From Prado023 sp963700475 (lineage in GTDB: Bacteria > Actinomycetota > Actinomycetes > S36-B12 > CAIYMF01): a stretch of DNA of 64,000 nucleotides. The translations under genes and the position numbers were made by a program. Below the pieces are notes generated by a model. It searched no databases and was not told where the DNA came from. It saw only the letters and a program-made list of their open reading frames with translations. The DNA is taken from positions 372,001 to 436,000 of the forward strand of contig CAVOXR010000009.1 of assembly GCA_963700475.1 (NCBI GenBank), read 5' to 3'. The number at the start of each line of letters is the position of its first letter. Position 1 is the stretch's first letter. Positions 29,016-39,068 of this stretch are shown piece after piece.

Positions 29016-30170
29016 TCAGCTCACCGACACCGACGGGCTGCCCTCGGTGTCCATCTCCTCGGCCAGGCGCATGGCCTCCTCGATGAGGGTCTCGACGATC
29101 ATCGCCTCCGGGACGGTCTTGATGACCTGGCCCTTGACGAAGATCTGGCCCTTGCCGTTGCCGCTGGCCACGCCCAGGTCGGCCTCGCGAGCCTCCCCCG
29201 GACCATTGACGACGCAGCCCATGACCGCCACGCGCAACGGCACCTCGAGGCCCTCGAGGCCGGCTGTGACCTGTTCGGCCAACGTGTAGACGTCCACCTG
29301 GGCCCGACCGCACGAGGGGCACGAGACGATCTCCAGCCCGCGCTGGCGGAGGTTGAGGCTCTCCAGGATCTGCATCCCGACCTTGACCTCCTCCACGGGC
29401 GGAGCCGACAGGGAGACCCGGATGGTGTCCCCGATGCCCTTGCTCAGCAGCGCACCGAAGGCCACAGCGGACTTGATGGTGCCCTGGAACATCGGTCCGG
29501 CCTCAGTGACTCCGAGGTGCAGCGGGTAGTCGCACTGCTCGGAGAGCAGCTCGTAGGCCCGCACCATCACGACCGGGTCGTGGTGCTTGACCGAGATCTT
29601 GATGTCGCGGAACCCGTGCTCCTCGAACAGGCTCGCCTCCCAGAGCGCGGACTCGACCAGGGCCTCGGGTGTGGCCTTGCCGTACTTCTTCAGCAGGCGC
29701 GGGTCCAGCGAGCCGGCGTTCACGCCGATGCGGATCGGGGTGCCGTGGTCGCGTGCTGCGGCAGCGATCTCCTTGACCTTGTCGTCGAACTGCTTGATGT
29801 TCCCCGGGTTCACCCGGACTCCCGCGCAGCCGGCCTCGATGGCAGCGAACACGTACTTCGGCTGGAAGTGGATGTCGGCGATCACCGGGATCCCGGACTT
29901 GCGGGCGATGTCCGGCAGGGCGTCGGCGTCGTCCTGGCTGGGCACAGCCACGCGCACCACCTGGCAGCCCGAGGCCGTCAGCTCGGCGATCTGCTGCAAC
30001 GTGGAGTTCACGTCGGCAGTCAGGGTCGTGGCCATCGACTGCACGCTGATGGGCGCATCCCCGCCGACCGCGACCGGGTGGGTCGGGTGCTTGAGCAGGA
30101 TCTGGCGGGTGGTCCGCCGGGGCGCGAGGACGGGCGGCGGCAGCGGGGGCATCCCCAGGTTGACACTCAT
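29016..30170 (-). CDS. ispG: 4-hydroxy-3-methylbut-2-en-1-yl diphosphate synthase (flavodoxin) IspG
   Basis: IspG (GcpE) reduces methylerythritol cyclodiphosphate to HMBPP, the penultimate step of the MEP isoprenoid pathway. The 384-residue protein has the TIM-barrel core (VGGDAPISVQSMATTLTADV; DIHFQPKYVFAAIEAGCAGV; RVNPGNIKQFDDKVKE; RIGVNAGSLDPRLLKKYGK). The 4Fe-4S domain uses cysteines in VSCPSCGRAQVD and MGCVVNGPGEAREADLGVAS. It lies 3 bases from the TSUP permease gene upstream and 4 bases from the GTPase gene downstream. dxr of the same pathway begins the operon. Confidence 0.97.
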   Translation of the reverse strand: MSVNLGMPPLPPPVLAPRRTTRQILLKHPTHPVAVGGDAPISVQSMATTLTADVNSTLQQIAELTASGCQVVRVAVPSQDDADALPDIARKSGIPVIADIHFQPKYVFAAIEAGCAGVRVNPGNIKQFDDKVKEIAAAARDHGTPIRIGVNAGSLDPRLLKKYGKATPEALVESALWEASLFEEHGFRDIKISVKHHDPVVMVRAYELLSEQCDYPLHLGVTEAGPMFQGTIKSAVAFGALLSKGIGDTIRVSLSAPPVEEVKVGMQILESLNLRQRGLEIVSCPSCGRAQVDVYTLAEQVTAGLEGLEVPLRVAVMGCVVNGPGEAREADLGVASGNGKGQIFVKGQVIKTVPEAMIVETLIEEAMRLAEEMDTEGSPSVSVS

Positions 30171-30173
30171 GGG

Positions 30174-31058
30174 TCAAGTATCCCGTGCCGAGGCGGATGA
30201 CGCCCGACTCCGGGAGCGGCGGCTGCGCAGGATCATCTGGATGCCGGACCACGCGAGCAGGCCGGCGAACAGGACCAGTGCGATCCGCTCGGGCAGCCAC
30301 TGGCCCACGGCCGCGCCGACGAGGCCCGCCGGCGCCCCCACCAGGCCCGCCACGAGGCCGAGGCGGACCTCGACCAGCCCGTTGCGCCAGTTGGTGACCG
30401 TGGCCGTCAGCGCGGTGAAGATCACCACGAGCAGGCTGGTCCCCCGTGCGGTGTCGGCGTTGTCCCCGGTCAGGAGGACCAGGCCGGGGACCATGATGAT
30501 CCCGCCACCCACGCCCAACAGCCCGGCGAGCATGCCGGCCGCCAACCCGACGAGGACCAGCAGTGCACCCTCCCAGACGTCGCCGAGCCCGGCCAGGGCG
30601 CTGGAGCTTCCCCCGATGACCAGCCGAGCTGCGGTGGCGAGGCTGAGGATGCCGAACCACAGCTGAAGGGTCGCGATCGGCGTCCGCGGCAGCAGGCGCG
30701 CGCCGAGCTGCCCGCCGACGATCCCGCCGATCAGCAGCAGGAGTCCTGCCGTGAGGTCGACACTGCCGTTGCGCGCATACCCGGCCGCAGACGCGGTCGC
30801 GATCGGCACGATCGCCAGCAGGCTCGTGGCGCTGGCCCGGCGCTGGTCGAGGGCGAACCACGCCACCAGCAGCGGAACCATGATGATCCCGCCGCCGACC
30901 CCGAACAGCCCGGAGAGGATGCCGGCGGCGACGCCGATCGCGGCCGCACGCAGCCACCACGGTGATCGGTGGGCGCCGCCTGCCTCGGTGGGCGAGGCCC
31001 TCAGCGGTTCGGCGTCCGGCGGGCGTTCGGCGCCCGGAACGGGCTCGGAGTCCGGCAT
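30174..31058 (-). CDS. TauE/SafE-type (TSUP) membrane transporter
   Basis: A polytopic membrane protein of 294 residues with about eight hydrophobic segments. It shows the internal duplication of the TSUP family: GLFGVGGGIIMVPLLVAWFA in the first half and GLLGVGGGIIMVPGLVLLTG in the second. TSUP proteins export sulfite, sulfonates or other small anions. It sits inside an operon of isoprenoid genes and an intramembrane protease, 8 bases after rseP and 3 bases before ispG, where a transporter is unexpected. Substrate cannot be inferred. The N-terminus (about 30 residues) is Pro/Glu-rich and cytoplasmic. Confidence 0.88.
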   Translation of the reverse strand: MPDSEPVPGAERPPDAEPLRASPTEAGGAHRSPWWLRAAAIGVAAGILSGLFGVGGGIIMVPLLVAWFALDQRRASATSLLAIVPIATASAAGYARNGSVDLTAGLLLLIGGIVGGQLGARLLPRTPIATLQLWFGILSLATAARLVIGGSSSALAGLGDVWEGALLVLVGLAAGMLAGLLGVGGGIIMVPGLVLLTGDNADTARGTSLLVVIFTALTATVTNWRNGLVEVRLGLVAGLVGAPAGLVGAAVGQWLPERIALVLFAGLLAWSGIQMILRSRRSRSRASSASARDT

Positions 31059-31066
31059 CGGCCGGC

Positions 31067-32428
31067 TCAGCCGTAGATCGAGATCGGGTTGATGACGTCG
31101 GCGAGGATCACCACGGAGGACACGGCGATCAGCGCGATCCCGACGCCGTAGGAGACCGGGAGGAGCCGGGAGACGTCCACGGGACCCGGATCGGGGCGCC
31201 CACGCCAGCGTGCCAGCGTCCGCCGACCGCCCTCGTACGTGGCACCTGCCACGTGCCCACCGTCCAGCGGAAGCACCGGGAGGAGGTTGAACAGGAACAG
31301 GAACAGGTTCAGGCTGGCCATGAGGCTGATGAGGATCGCGAACTTGGCCTTGATCGGCTCCTCGGCGGCCACGACCTCACCGGAGATCCGCCCCACGCCG
31401 ACGACGCTGACCGGGCTGTTGGGGTCGCGCTCCTCACCGGCGATCATGCCCTGGGCAAGCTCGTAGACACGGACAGGCAACGTGATGAGGGCCTGGCCAC
31501 TGCGCACGGCCACGTCCCACATGGTCGCCGGGACGGAGGTCACCGGCTGGGACACGTACTGCGTCTGGGGAGTGACGCCGATGTATCCGGTGGCGACGAT
31601 CTCCTCGCCGACCACGCCCTGGTCGTCGACGACCGGGCGGTAGGCCGTGGCCATCGGGACCTCGACCTCACGCGGCCCGTTGGGGGTCTGCAGGCCGAGG
31701 ACGACCGTCTCGCCCGGACTGGTGCGTGTCACGGCCGTGAGCTCGGTCCAGACCGAGACGGGCTGTCCGTTGATGGAGGTGATCTGGTCACCGGCGACGA
31801 TCCCAGCGACCGCCGCGGGCGAGACCGGATCCTCAGGGCCGCACTCCGGGGCGTCGCGGACGATCGTCGGGTCGGCGACAGCGGCGGCAGCCGCCTCCTG
31901 GGTGGCCATGTAGGACGGCACGCACTTGCCCACCTCCGCCACGGTGGTGGTGGGGGTGGGGATGCCGATGCCGACGAGCAGCAGGAAGAAGAAGAAGATG
32001 GCCAGGAGCAGGTTCATGGTCGGCCCGCCCATCATGACCACGACCTTCTTCGGTGCGCTCAGGCGGTAGAACAAGCGGTTCTCATCACCAGGGCGGACCT
32101 CCTCCCACGCTGCTGTCCGGGCCTCCTCGGCGAGCATCTGGAACCGGCCCGTGGTGCCACGGCCGGCGGTGCCCTCAGGCGCGCCCTTCGGCGGCGGGAA
32201 CATGCCGATCATCCGGATGTAGCCGCCGAGAGGGATCCACTTGATCCCGTACTCGGTCTCCTTGCCGCGCTTGGACCACAGGGTCGGGCCGAAGCCGACC
32301 ATGTACTGCGGGACACGCACGCCGAACTTCTTGGCCGGCACCATGTGGCCGACCTCGTGCAGCCCGATCGACAGCCCGACGCCCATCGCCGCCAGGAGCA
32401 CCCCCAGCACGAACAACATGGAATCCAT
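31067..32428 (-). CDS. rseP: RseP/Rip1-type site-2 intramembrane zinc protease with PDZ domain
   Basis: This M50 protease performs the second cut in regulated intramembrane proteolysis, for example of anti-sigma factors. The 453-residue protein has HEVGH at residues 24-28 in the first helix, a conserved amphipathic loop (RVPQYMVGFGPTLWSKRGKE; WIPLGGYIRMIGMFPP), a second helix (MMGGPTMNLLLAIFFFFLLL) and a PDZ domain (GIVAGDQITSINGQPVSVWT). The C-terminal zinc motif is LFLFLFNLLPVLPLDGGHVA. It overlaps the dxr stop by one base (TGATG) and is followed at 8 bases by the TSUP gene. The dxr-rseP pairing is ancient and common. Confidence 0.94.
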   Translation of the reverse strand: MDSMLFVLGVLLAAMGVGLSIGLHEVGHMVPAKKFGVRVPQYMVGFGPTLWSKRGKETEYGIKWIPLGGYIRMIGMFPPPKGAPEGTAGRGTTGRFQMLAEEARTAAWEEVRPGDENRLFYRLSAPKKVVVMMGGPTMNLLLAIFFFFLLLVGIGIPTPTTTVAEVGKCVPSYMATQEAAAAAVADPTIVRDAPECGPEDPVSPAAVAGIVAGDQITSINGQPVSVWTELTAVTRTSPGETVVLGLQTPNGPREVEVPMATAYRPVVDDQGVVGEEIVATGYIGVTPQTQYVSQPVTSVPATMWDVAVRSGQALITLPVRVYELAQGMIAGEERDPNSPVSVVGVGRISGEVVAAEEPIKAKFAILISLMASLNLFLFLFNLLPVLPLDGGHVAGATYEGGRRTLARWRGRPDPGPVDVSRLLPVSYGVGIALIAVSSVVILADVINPISIYG

Positions 32429-33613
32429 CAGTGCACCCCCGTCGCGATCCGCGACTGGGCCTCGGTCCGGGCCCAGCCGTCTGCGGCGCTGACTGCTGCC
32501 AGCGTGAAGTCATCCCCGACCACCGGGATGTGCGCGGCCAGGACGGCCTCGATCGTGTCGACGATCCCGGTGAAGCCCAGCGCGCCCGACCGGAAGGCAT
32601 CCACGGCCACCTCGTTCGCCGCGTTGAACACCGCCGGGGCTGTGCCGCCGGTGGTCCCGGCCGCGCGGGCGAGGCGCACGGCGGGGAACGCGTCATCGTC
32701 CAGGGGGTCGAACGTCCAGGTGTGCGCCTGGGTCCAGTCGCACGCCGGCGAAGCGTCGGGGACACGATCCGGCCAGGTGAGTCCGAGGGCGATCGGCAGG
32801 CGCATGTCCGGCGGGCTGGCCTGGGCCAGCGTCGACCCGTCGACGAACTCCACCATGGAGTGGACCACCGACTGCGGGTGCACCATCACGGTGATCCGGT
32901 CCATCGGGATGTCGAAGAGCAGGTGCGCCTCGATCACCTCGAGCCCCTTGTTGACCAGGGTGGCGGAGTTGATCGTGATGACCGGGCCCATCGCCCAGGT
33001 CGGATGCGCCATGGCCTGGTCGGGGGTCACGTCAGCCAGCTCGGCTCGGGTGCGGCCGCGGAACGGTCCCCCGCTGGCGGTGAGCACGAGCCGGCGAACC
33101 TCCTCAGCACGCCCGCCCACGAGGCACTGGGCCAGGGCGGAGTGCTCGGAGTCGACGGGGATGATCTGACCCGGGGCAGCCAGCGGCGGTGACCAGCGGG
33201 CCGCCGATGATCAGCGACTCCTTGTTGGCCAGGGCCAGGCTGTGACCGGCGCGCAGGGCGGCGAGGGTCGGTTCGAGCCCGACCGCCCCGGTCATCCCGT
33301 TGAGGACGACATCGCACGGACGGCCGGCCAGCTCGGTAGCCGCATCGGGGCCAGCGAGGACCTCGGGGAGTCGTCCCGCCGGGCGCAACGCCGCCAGCTC
33401 AGCCTCCAGGGCAGGAGCCGCAGCGGCGTCGGCAACGGCCACGACAGGCACGTCGAACGCGACCGCCTGCTCGGCAAGAAGGGCGACGTTCCCACCTCCG
33501 GCGCCCAGCCCGACCACGCGGAACCGCCCGGGATTGCGCACGATGACGTCGAGGGCCTGGGTGCCGATCGAGCCGGTGCTGCCCAGGAGGATCACATCCC
33601 TGCGCGCGGTCAT
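32428..33613 (-). CDS. dxr: 1-deoxy-D-xylulose-5-phosphate reductoisomerase Dxr, with a +1 frameshift
   Basis: Dxr converts DXP to MEP with NADPH, the first committed step of the MEP pathway. The N-terminal NADPH domain begins MTARRDVILLGSTGSIGTQA and runs through CDVVLNGMTGAVGLEPTLAA to LALANKESLIIGGPLVTAAG. There the frame breaks. Removing one base in the CCC/GGGG run at about 33170-33176 restores PGQIIPVDSEHSALAQCLVG, joining RAEEVRRLVLTASGGPFRGR, HPTWAMGPVITINSATLVNK, GLEVIEAHLLFDIPMDRI and ALGFTGIVDTIEAVLAAH. Repaired length is about 394 residues, normal for the family. All catalytic segments are present. It is the first gene of the operon with rseP, TSUP, ispG and the GTPase. Confidence 0.93.
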
Positions 33614-33803
33614 GGCGCCATTGTCGCCGATCCGGGCGCCACGGGCACCCACGTCATGTCCGGACGCGGTAAGGGCTCGGTCCCGCGCCCGTCGACGTGA
33701 CGGGCGGTGCACCACGTGGGCCCATCCGGCGTTCACCGACTGTTCCGTCTCCTGGAGGTGGGTGCGAGTGGCGACCGCAGGACCGCAGGCAGGAGAATCG
33801 GGT

Positions 33804-36800
33804 GTGACCCGCCACCAGAACGATGCCATCAACCTCCGCCTCGCCCTGCTCGGACTCCCGCTGCCCGTCGGTGCCGGGGACTCCGAGGCTGCCCAGCTCG
33901 CCCAGCCGATCCTTGCGCGGCAACGTGAGTTGAGCCGGCGCCTGGCCGACCGGCTGTGCGCGGCCGACGGGCGCATCCAGGCGTTCCTCGACGACTACCT
34001 GGCCGAGACGGGCGAGCTCCCCAAGCTGCCCCGGCGCACGTTCGTGCTCGACGAGCCCGGCATGGCCCGCGAGCTGTCCCTGCCCTTCGACGGCGACACC
34101 TTCACCTCGCCGCTGCTCACGAGCTACCGGCTCGTCAACGGCGTGCTGCACAACCCGGCGAACGATCGCCGGACGACCGCTGGCGTGTTCCACATCGCGG
34201 AGGGCGGCCTGCCGATCCCCGACGACAAGATCGCCGTGCCCAAGGTGGCCTTCGCCCGCCTGCTGGCACGCGCGTTCGAGCCGCCCCAGGTGGACATGGT
34301 CCTGCCCTACACGGCCAACCAGCCGGAGCCGGCTGCCTGCTTCGTCTCCCTGCAGCTGCGTCCGCTCGTCGCGCCCGAGGTGCCCGGGTCCGTCCGTGAG
34401 AAGCGCATGGAGACCAGGTTCATCGTTCCCGGCGGACTGGTCGCCAACCTGGACTTCGTCGAGGGCATCTTCGGCAACGGCGGGGATCCCTACCTGCCCG
34501 AGAACGACGCGTCCCTTGCCCCCGAGACCTGGACCGGGCACACCGGGTGCGTCATCCTGGCCCCGCACCTGACCCGCCTGACGAAGAAGGAGCTCGGCCT
34601 CCCCCACGTCGACGACGCCACCGAACGCCAGAAGCGCGACGGCGTCTGCTGGGCGGACGAGGACGAGCGCTACAACAACGGGCAGGCGTTCAAGATCTGC
34701 GCCCGCGACGCGCGCGGCGTGATCGTCACCGTCATCGCCGACAACTACTTCGGCTACTGCAAGAAGGAGGTGAAGACCCAGATCTCCTACTCGGCGAACC
34801 TCTTCGGCAACGCCGAGGAGGAGCACGCCGGCGGCGCCCTGGTCTTCCCCAGCTACAACCTCGGCCAGGAGTACACCGAGACCCAGTGCGGCGACTCCTA
34901 CACCCTCGCCCAGGTCCTCGAGCGCGATCCCGACCGGTTCGCCGCGCAACCCCAGGGCCATGCCCTCGACCGGGAGCAGCCGCACATCGTGCTGGTCCCC
35001 GGCGGTGCGCGGTACTCGTTGCGCGACATGACCGTGTCCTGGCCCAGCGGCGACGGCCAGCGCGCCTCCATCGCCCTGCGGGCGGACAAGTGCTACCTGA
35101 GCCCGAACGGCTACCGCGTCCAGATGCACCAGCAGCCCTACGACCAGACCACGTGGAACCTGACGGGAACCGTGGCTGAGACGACCTCGTGCCACAAGCC
35201 CGCAACCGTCTCCGGCGGCGGGAAGTCGGAGATCTCCAAGGCCATCACGGACGCCTTCATCTACGGGTCGGCCTACGTGGCGGACTTCGACGACGACATG
35301 GACAGGGTCGCGGCGATCCTCGAGCGGGACTACGCACACCGCTTCCTCGACCCGGCGCGCAACGGCGTGGACCACCGGCGGATCCTCGCCGAGGATCGCT
35401 CGATCGGGTCGGTCATCAAGCTGCTCACGCCCTCTCCGGCCGTGTACACGGCCGAGCACAATGCGTGGCTGGACCGGATCCCGGTGCATGTCAAGGAGCT
35501 CGTCTACGTGATCAAGCGGGCCTACCGCCCGGAGTGGGGCGAGGACTGGCGCAGCCACTTCAGCGTGGTGATCATCAACGGCCGCCAGGGCAACTCGTTG
35601 CGCCTGGACGGGACCAAGATCACCGTCAACATGCTGCGCGTCGGGTTCAACACCGACGGCTCATGGCGGCTGTTCGGCCTGCGCCACGACTTCTCCCCGG
35701 CGACCAAGGTCCAGACCCAGGACGACATCACCGCCTCGACAGTGGTGCCCGGCTCCCAGTTGGGCCTGAGCCCGGACCGGTCCTACAAGCTCGTGGAGAA
35801 CTGCGAGGAGCTGCTGTTCCAGCGCCCCGACGACGCGATCCACCGGGGGTACGACAAGCAGGCAGAGCGCGACCTGTCCTCGCCCGGCACGTTCATCTCC
35901 AACTTCCAGCCGCTGACCCGAGCCGATGCCGCCGCAATGCGCGATGACGCAGTGGCCTTCAGCGCCTTCAGCGCCCCGATGGCCGAGATGATCAGCACCT
36001 TCGCTGACACCCCCGAGGGCGAGGGACCCGACTTCTTCGTGTGCTCGGCCAGTCCGCGGCTGGTGGATGGCAAGCCCTCGAAGAACCCCCGCTACCTGCA
36101 GCCACGACCCGATCGGGCGAACGCCGCGGCAACGGCCGTCGCGGAGCTGTCCTCCCGGCTGGTCCGCCGGCTGCGCACCGATGCAGCCACTGATCCAGCC
36201 GGTGGATGTGGTCGCGGCCGGTCGGCGCAACAACCCGCCGGACGGGGCCGTCCCGCCGCTGTGCTCGTTCAACCCGCTGCACTTCATGGAGCTGCCCGAG
36301 CTGTTCATGGAGTTCATCTCCTCGATGACGGGCAAGTCCCCTTCCACGACCGGGGCCGGTTCGGAGGGGGCGCTGACCAAGGGGCCGTTCAACGCGATGC
36401 CGGCGGTCATCGACCTCAACGCGTCCCTGCTTGCCTACGCTCTGACCCAGTACGACGGGTGGCTGTCGGCCGCCGGGTACGTCGGACCCCAGGTGCGCGT
36501 CGACCATGACATCTCGATGCTGATCCCTGAGACGTTCTCCCGGATGAGCCCGCAGGAGCGCGACGCCCACAACCTCATCGCGGAGGGCGCCCTCGAGAAG
36601 CTGAGCGACTTCGAGCACGACGGCGCCGTGGTTGCGGCCAGCCGCCTGGGCTACCGGATCACCGACAAGTTCGCCGCCAAGTACTTCGGCCGCATCTTCC
36701 TGCACCCGCACATGGTGCTCACCCCGGGAATGCTGCGTCCCGAGCTCCAGGACGTCGGGATCTTCGCGGAGTCGGTCGCCACGATCGTGACGACCCACGA

Positions 36801-37191
36801 GCGGGTCGCACGCTCGTACTTCGACGACGGGACGATCTCGCTGGCGATCCCGCCCCTGCGCGCACTGCTGGAGATCATGGCCAACGGCGTGACCGCGGAG
36901 GGCTGGACCCTCGATGCGCCGGAGTTCCGGGCCCTGTTCACCCGCGAGGTGATCCTGGCCTCCGACTGGTACGCCGCACGCCTGGATGCCAAGCAGGCCG
37001 CTGCCAGCGGTCGCGCTGATGCTGGTCTCGCCGCGATCGAGAAGTTCGTGACCACCGCCGGCAACGAGGAGCCCACGGCCCGGCTGGACATGCCGGCGAG
37101 GGTTGCCGCATCCCGGGCCGAGGCCGCGCGCCTGGCGGGTCCGCAGTACCGGGAGGGCCTGGTCGGCACGACGGGCAACACCCCGCTCTGA
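33804..37191 (+). CDS. PPi-type phosphoenolpyruvate carboxykinase, with a +1 frameshift
   Basis: This large enzyme interconverts oxaloacetate plus PPi with PEP plus Pi and CO2, unlike the common ATP- or GTP-dependent PEPCKs. Repaired length is about 1129 residues, the size of the Propionibacterium freudenreichii and Entamoeba enzymes. I recognise many segments shared with that family: ARQRELSRRLADRL, DKIAVPKVAFARLLARAF, NLDFVEGIFGNGGDPYLPEN, NYFGYCKKEVKTQISYSANL, TCHKPATVSGGGKSEISK-like spacing, RPEWGEDWRSHFSVVIINGR, FQRPDDAIHRGYDKQAERDL, NPLHFMELPELFMEFISSMT and GKSPSTTGAGSEGALTKGPF. The start GTG 33804 has AGGAGA 7 bases upstream. The first frame ends in unrelated sequence after VRRLRTD; one extra base near 36175 accounts for this. 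The gene is divergent from dxr. Confidence 0.92.
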
Positions 37192-37330
37192 CCCTCGGGC
37201 CCCGTCGTCCTGCCGATCGGAGCGGGCGAGGCTCCCGCCCTGCTGCACGCCCTGTCCGACAGGCGTCGCGACCTCCGGGGCGTCACGGTGTTCCAGCTCC
37301 TGCCCCTGGTCAATGCCGGCCACCCCGACT
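37192..37330 (+). pseudogene. Possible remnant of an acetyl-CoA hydrolase/CoA-transferase gene
   Basis: Directly after the PPi-PEPCK stop, the same strand reads PVVLPIGAGEAPALLHALSD, RRRDLRGVTVFQLLPL and then unrelated residues. This resembles the start of acetyl-CoA hydrolase or 4-hydroxybutyrate CoA-transferase proteins (glycine-rich P-x-G-A-x-E-A-P turn, then V-x-V-x-Q-L-L-P-L). No start codon or downstream domain is present. It may be a deletion remnant or chance. The rest of the gap to 37396 shows nothing. Confidence 0.3.
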
Positions 37331-37395
37331 TCCACGACCGGCCGACGACGCCGCCCGCCTGCACGCGGTGTGATCCGGGCCGGCGAGGCGTCACG

Positions 37396-38862
37396 TCAGA
37401 GCGGCAGGCCGGTCAGGACCATGACCTTCTCGTAGGTGAAGTCGGCCATGGCCGACTTCAGGCCCTCGCGGCCGAACCCGGAGGCCTTCACCCCGCCGTA
37501 GGGCATCTGGTCGGCCCGGAACGAGGGGACGTCACCGATCACCACTCCCCCGACCTCGAGCTCGCTGTGGGCCCGGAACGCAGTGATCATGTTGTGCGTG
37601 AAGACGCCTGTCTGCAGGCCGAACCGCGAGTCGTTCACGGTGGCGAAGGCCTGGTCGACGCCGTCGACCGGGACGATCACAAGGACGGGTCCGAACACCT
37701 CCTCGGCACACACCTTCGCGTCAGCCGGGGCGTCGATCAGCACGGTCGGGGCGACTGTCGCGCCCTCGCGAGTGCCGCCTGCCAGCAGGCGGGCGCCCGA
37801 CGCGACCGCCTCGTCGACCCACGACTGGACGCGGATGGCCGCCGCCTCGTTGACCAGCGGACCCACGACGGTCCCGTCGTCCCAGGGGGATCCGGTCCTC
37901 AGGTCCTGCACCCGCTCCACGATCATCGGGACGAGCGTGTCGAGCAGGCTGCGATCGACGATCACCCGCTGCACCGAGATGCACGACTGCCCGGCCTGGT
38001 AGTTGGCGAACGTCGCGATCCGCGACGCCGCCCACTCCAGGTCCGCCGGGGAGCTCCAGTCCGCGAGGACGACGGCCGCCGCGTTGCCGCCGAGCTCGAG
38101 GGTCACGTGCTTGGCCGGGACGGCGGCCTGGATCTGGTAGCCGACGACGTCCGAGCCGGTGAAGGAGACCACGGGAAGCCGGGGATCAGCCACGAGCCCC
38201 GGGGCGACGTCGTTGCCGACCGGCAGGACCGACCACGACCCTTCAGGAAGGCCGGTCTCGGCCAGCAGCTCACCGAGCAGCAGCGCAGACAGCGGCGTGG
38301 ACGGTGCCGGCTTGATGATGATCGGCGCTCCGACGGCGATCGCCGGGGCCACCTTGTGAGCGGTCAGGTTCAGCGGGAAGTTGAACGGGGCGATTCCCAG
38401 GACCGGCCCGATCGGGAACCGGCGCACGAGTGCTGCCCTGCCCGCCGCAGCGGGGTCGGTGTCCAGTCGCTGGAACTCGCCGTTGAAGCGCCGGGCCTCC
38501 TCAGCGGCCCACCGGAAGGTCGAGGCGACGCGGTGGGTCTCGGCCCTGGCCCACATCAGCGGCTTGCCGTTCTCGGCTGTGATGAGGCGGGCGATCTCCT
38601 CGGCGCGCTGCGTGACGCTGGTGGAGACGTGCATGAGCGCCTCGGCACGCACGGCTGCCGGCTGGGCGGCGGTCACGTGTCGCGCAGCCCAGGCCGCGGC
38701 CACCGCCTGCTCGACCTGCTCGGCGGTCGGGATCGAGTGGCGGCCCACGACGGAACCGTCGTACGGGTTGACGACGTCAGCGACGAGGTCGCTGGTCGCC
38801 GGCCGTCCGGCGATCCAGAAGGGCAGGGGGGCAGGGGCGGGCGCGGGCTGCATGGGGCGCAA
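37396..38862 (-). CDS. Aldehyde dehydrogenase family protein, candidate succinate-semialdehyde dehydrogenase
   Basis: A 488-residue NAD(P)-dependent aldehyde dehydrogenase. Family marks are GIAPFNFPLNLTAHKVAPAI, the cofactor-binding IIIKPAPSTPLSALLLGELL, SFTGSDVVGYQI, the general base in VTLELGGNAAAVVL and the catalytic cysteine in NYQAGQSCISVQRVIVD. AEEVFGPVLVIVPVDG and MPYGGVKASGFGREGLKSAM follow near the end. The Q-S-C-I-S-V-Q-R context is found in lactaldehyde/glyceraldehyde-3-phosphate-type dehydrogenases. It is divergent from gabT, so oxidation of succinate semialdehyde made by GabT is the simplest role, by context only. Its Cys environment differs from the other aldehyde dehydrogenases in this window (D-C-T-A-A-T-R). 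Confidence 0.85.
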   Translation of the reverse strand: MRPMQPAPAPAPLPFWIAGRPATSDLVADVVNPYDGSVVGRHSIPTAEQVEQAVAAAWAARHVTAAQPAAVRAEALMHVSTSVTQRAEEIARLITAENGKPLMWARAETHRVASTFRWAAEEARRFNGEFQRLDTDPAAAGRAALVRRFPIGPVLGIAPFNFPLNLTAHKVAPAIAVGAPIIIKPAPSTPLSALLLGELLAETGLPEGSWSVLPVGNDVAPGLVADPRLPVVSFTGSDVVGYQIQAAVPAKHVTLELGGNAAAVVLADWSSPADLEWAASRIATFANYQAGQSCISVQRVIVDRSLLDTLVPMIVERVQDLRTGSPWDDGTVVGPLVNEAAAIRVQSWVDEAVASGARLLAGGTREGATVAPTVLIDAPADAKVCAEEVFGPVLVIVPVDGVDQAFATVNDSRFGLQTGVFTHNMITAFRAHSELEVGGVVIGDVPSFRADQMPYGGVKASGFGREGLKSAMADFTYEKVMVLTGLPL

Positions 38863-39068
38863 CGATACCCGGCTCAGGGCACTGGTGGCGAAGTCAGATC
38901 GTCCCTCGACAACGAAATCCGGCCCCGAATGGCCGCATGGTCTTCGGATTCAGGGGCTGCTGACCGCTGTGAACCACGATCCCGTAACGGGGCGGGATCG
39001 CGTCGCGCGCTCGGTTCACGTACCCTGTTCCCAGACCCTCGCCCTCGCCTCGCCCCTCGGGAGAACTG

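Noticed and set aside
33104..33976. Programmed frameshifting in dxr
   Set aside because: There is no slippery heptamer and stem-loop layout at the break, and the same +1 pattern occurs in many unrelated genes here, which favours sequence error.
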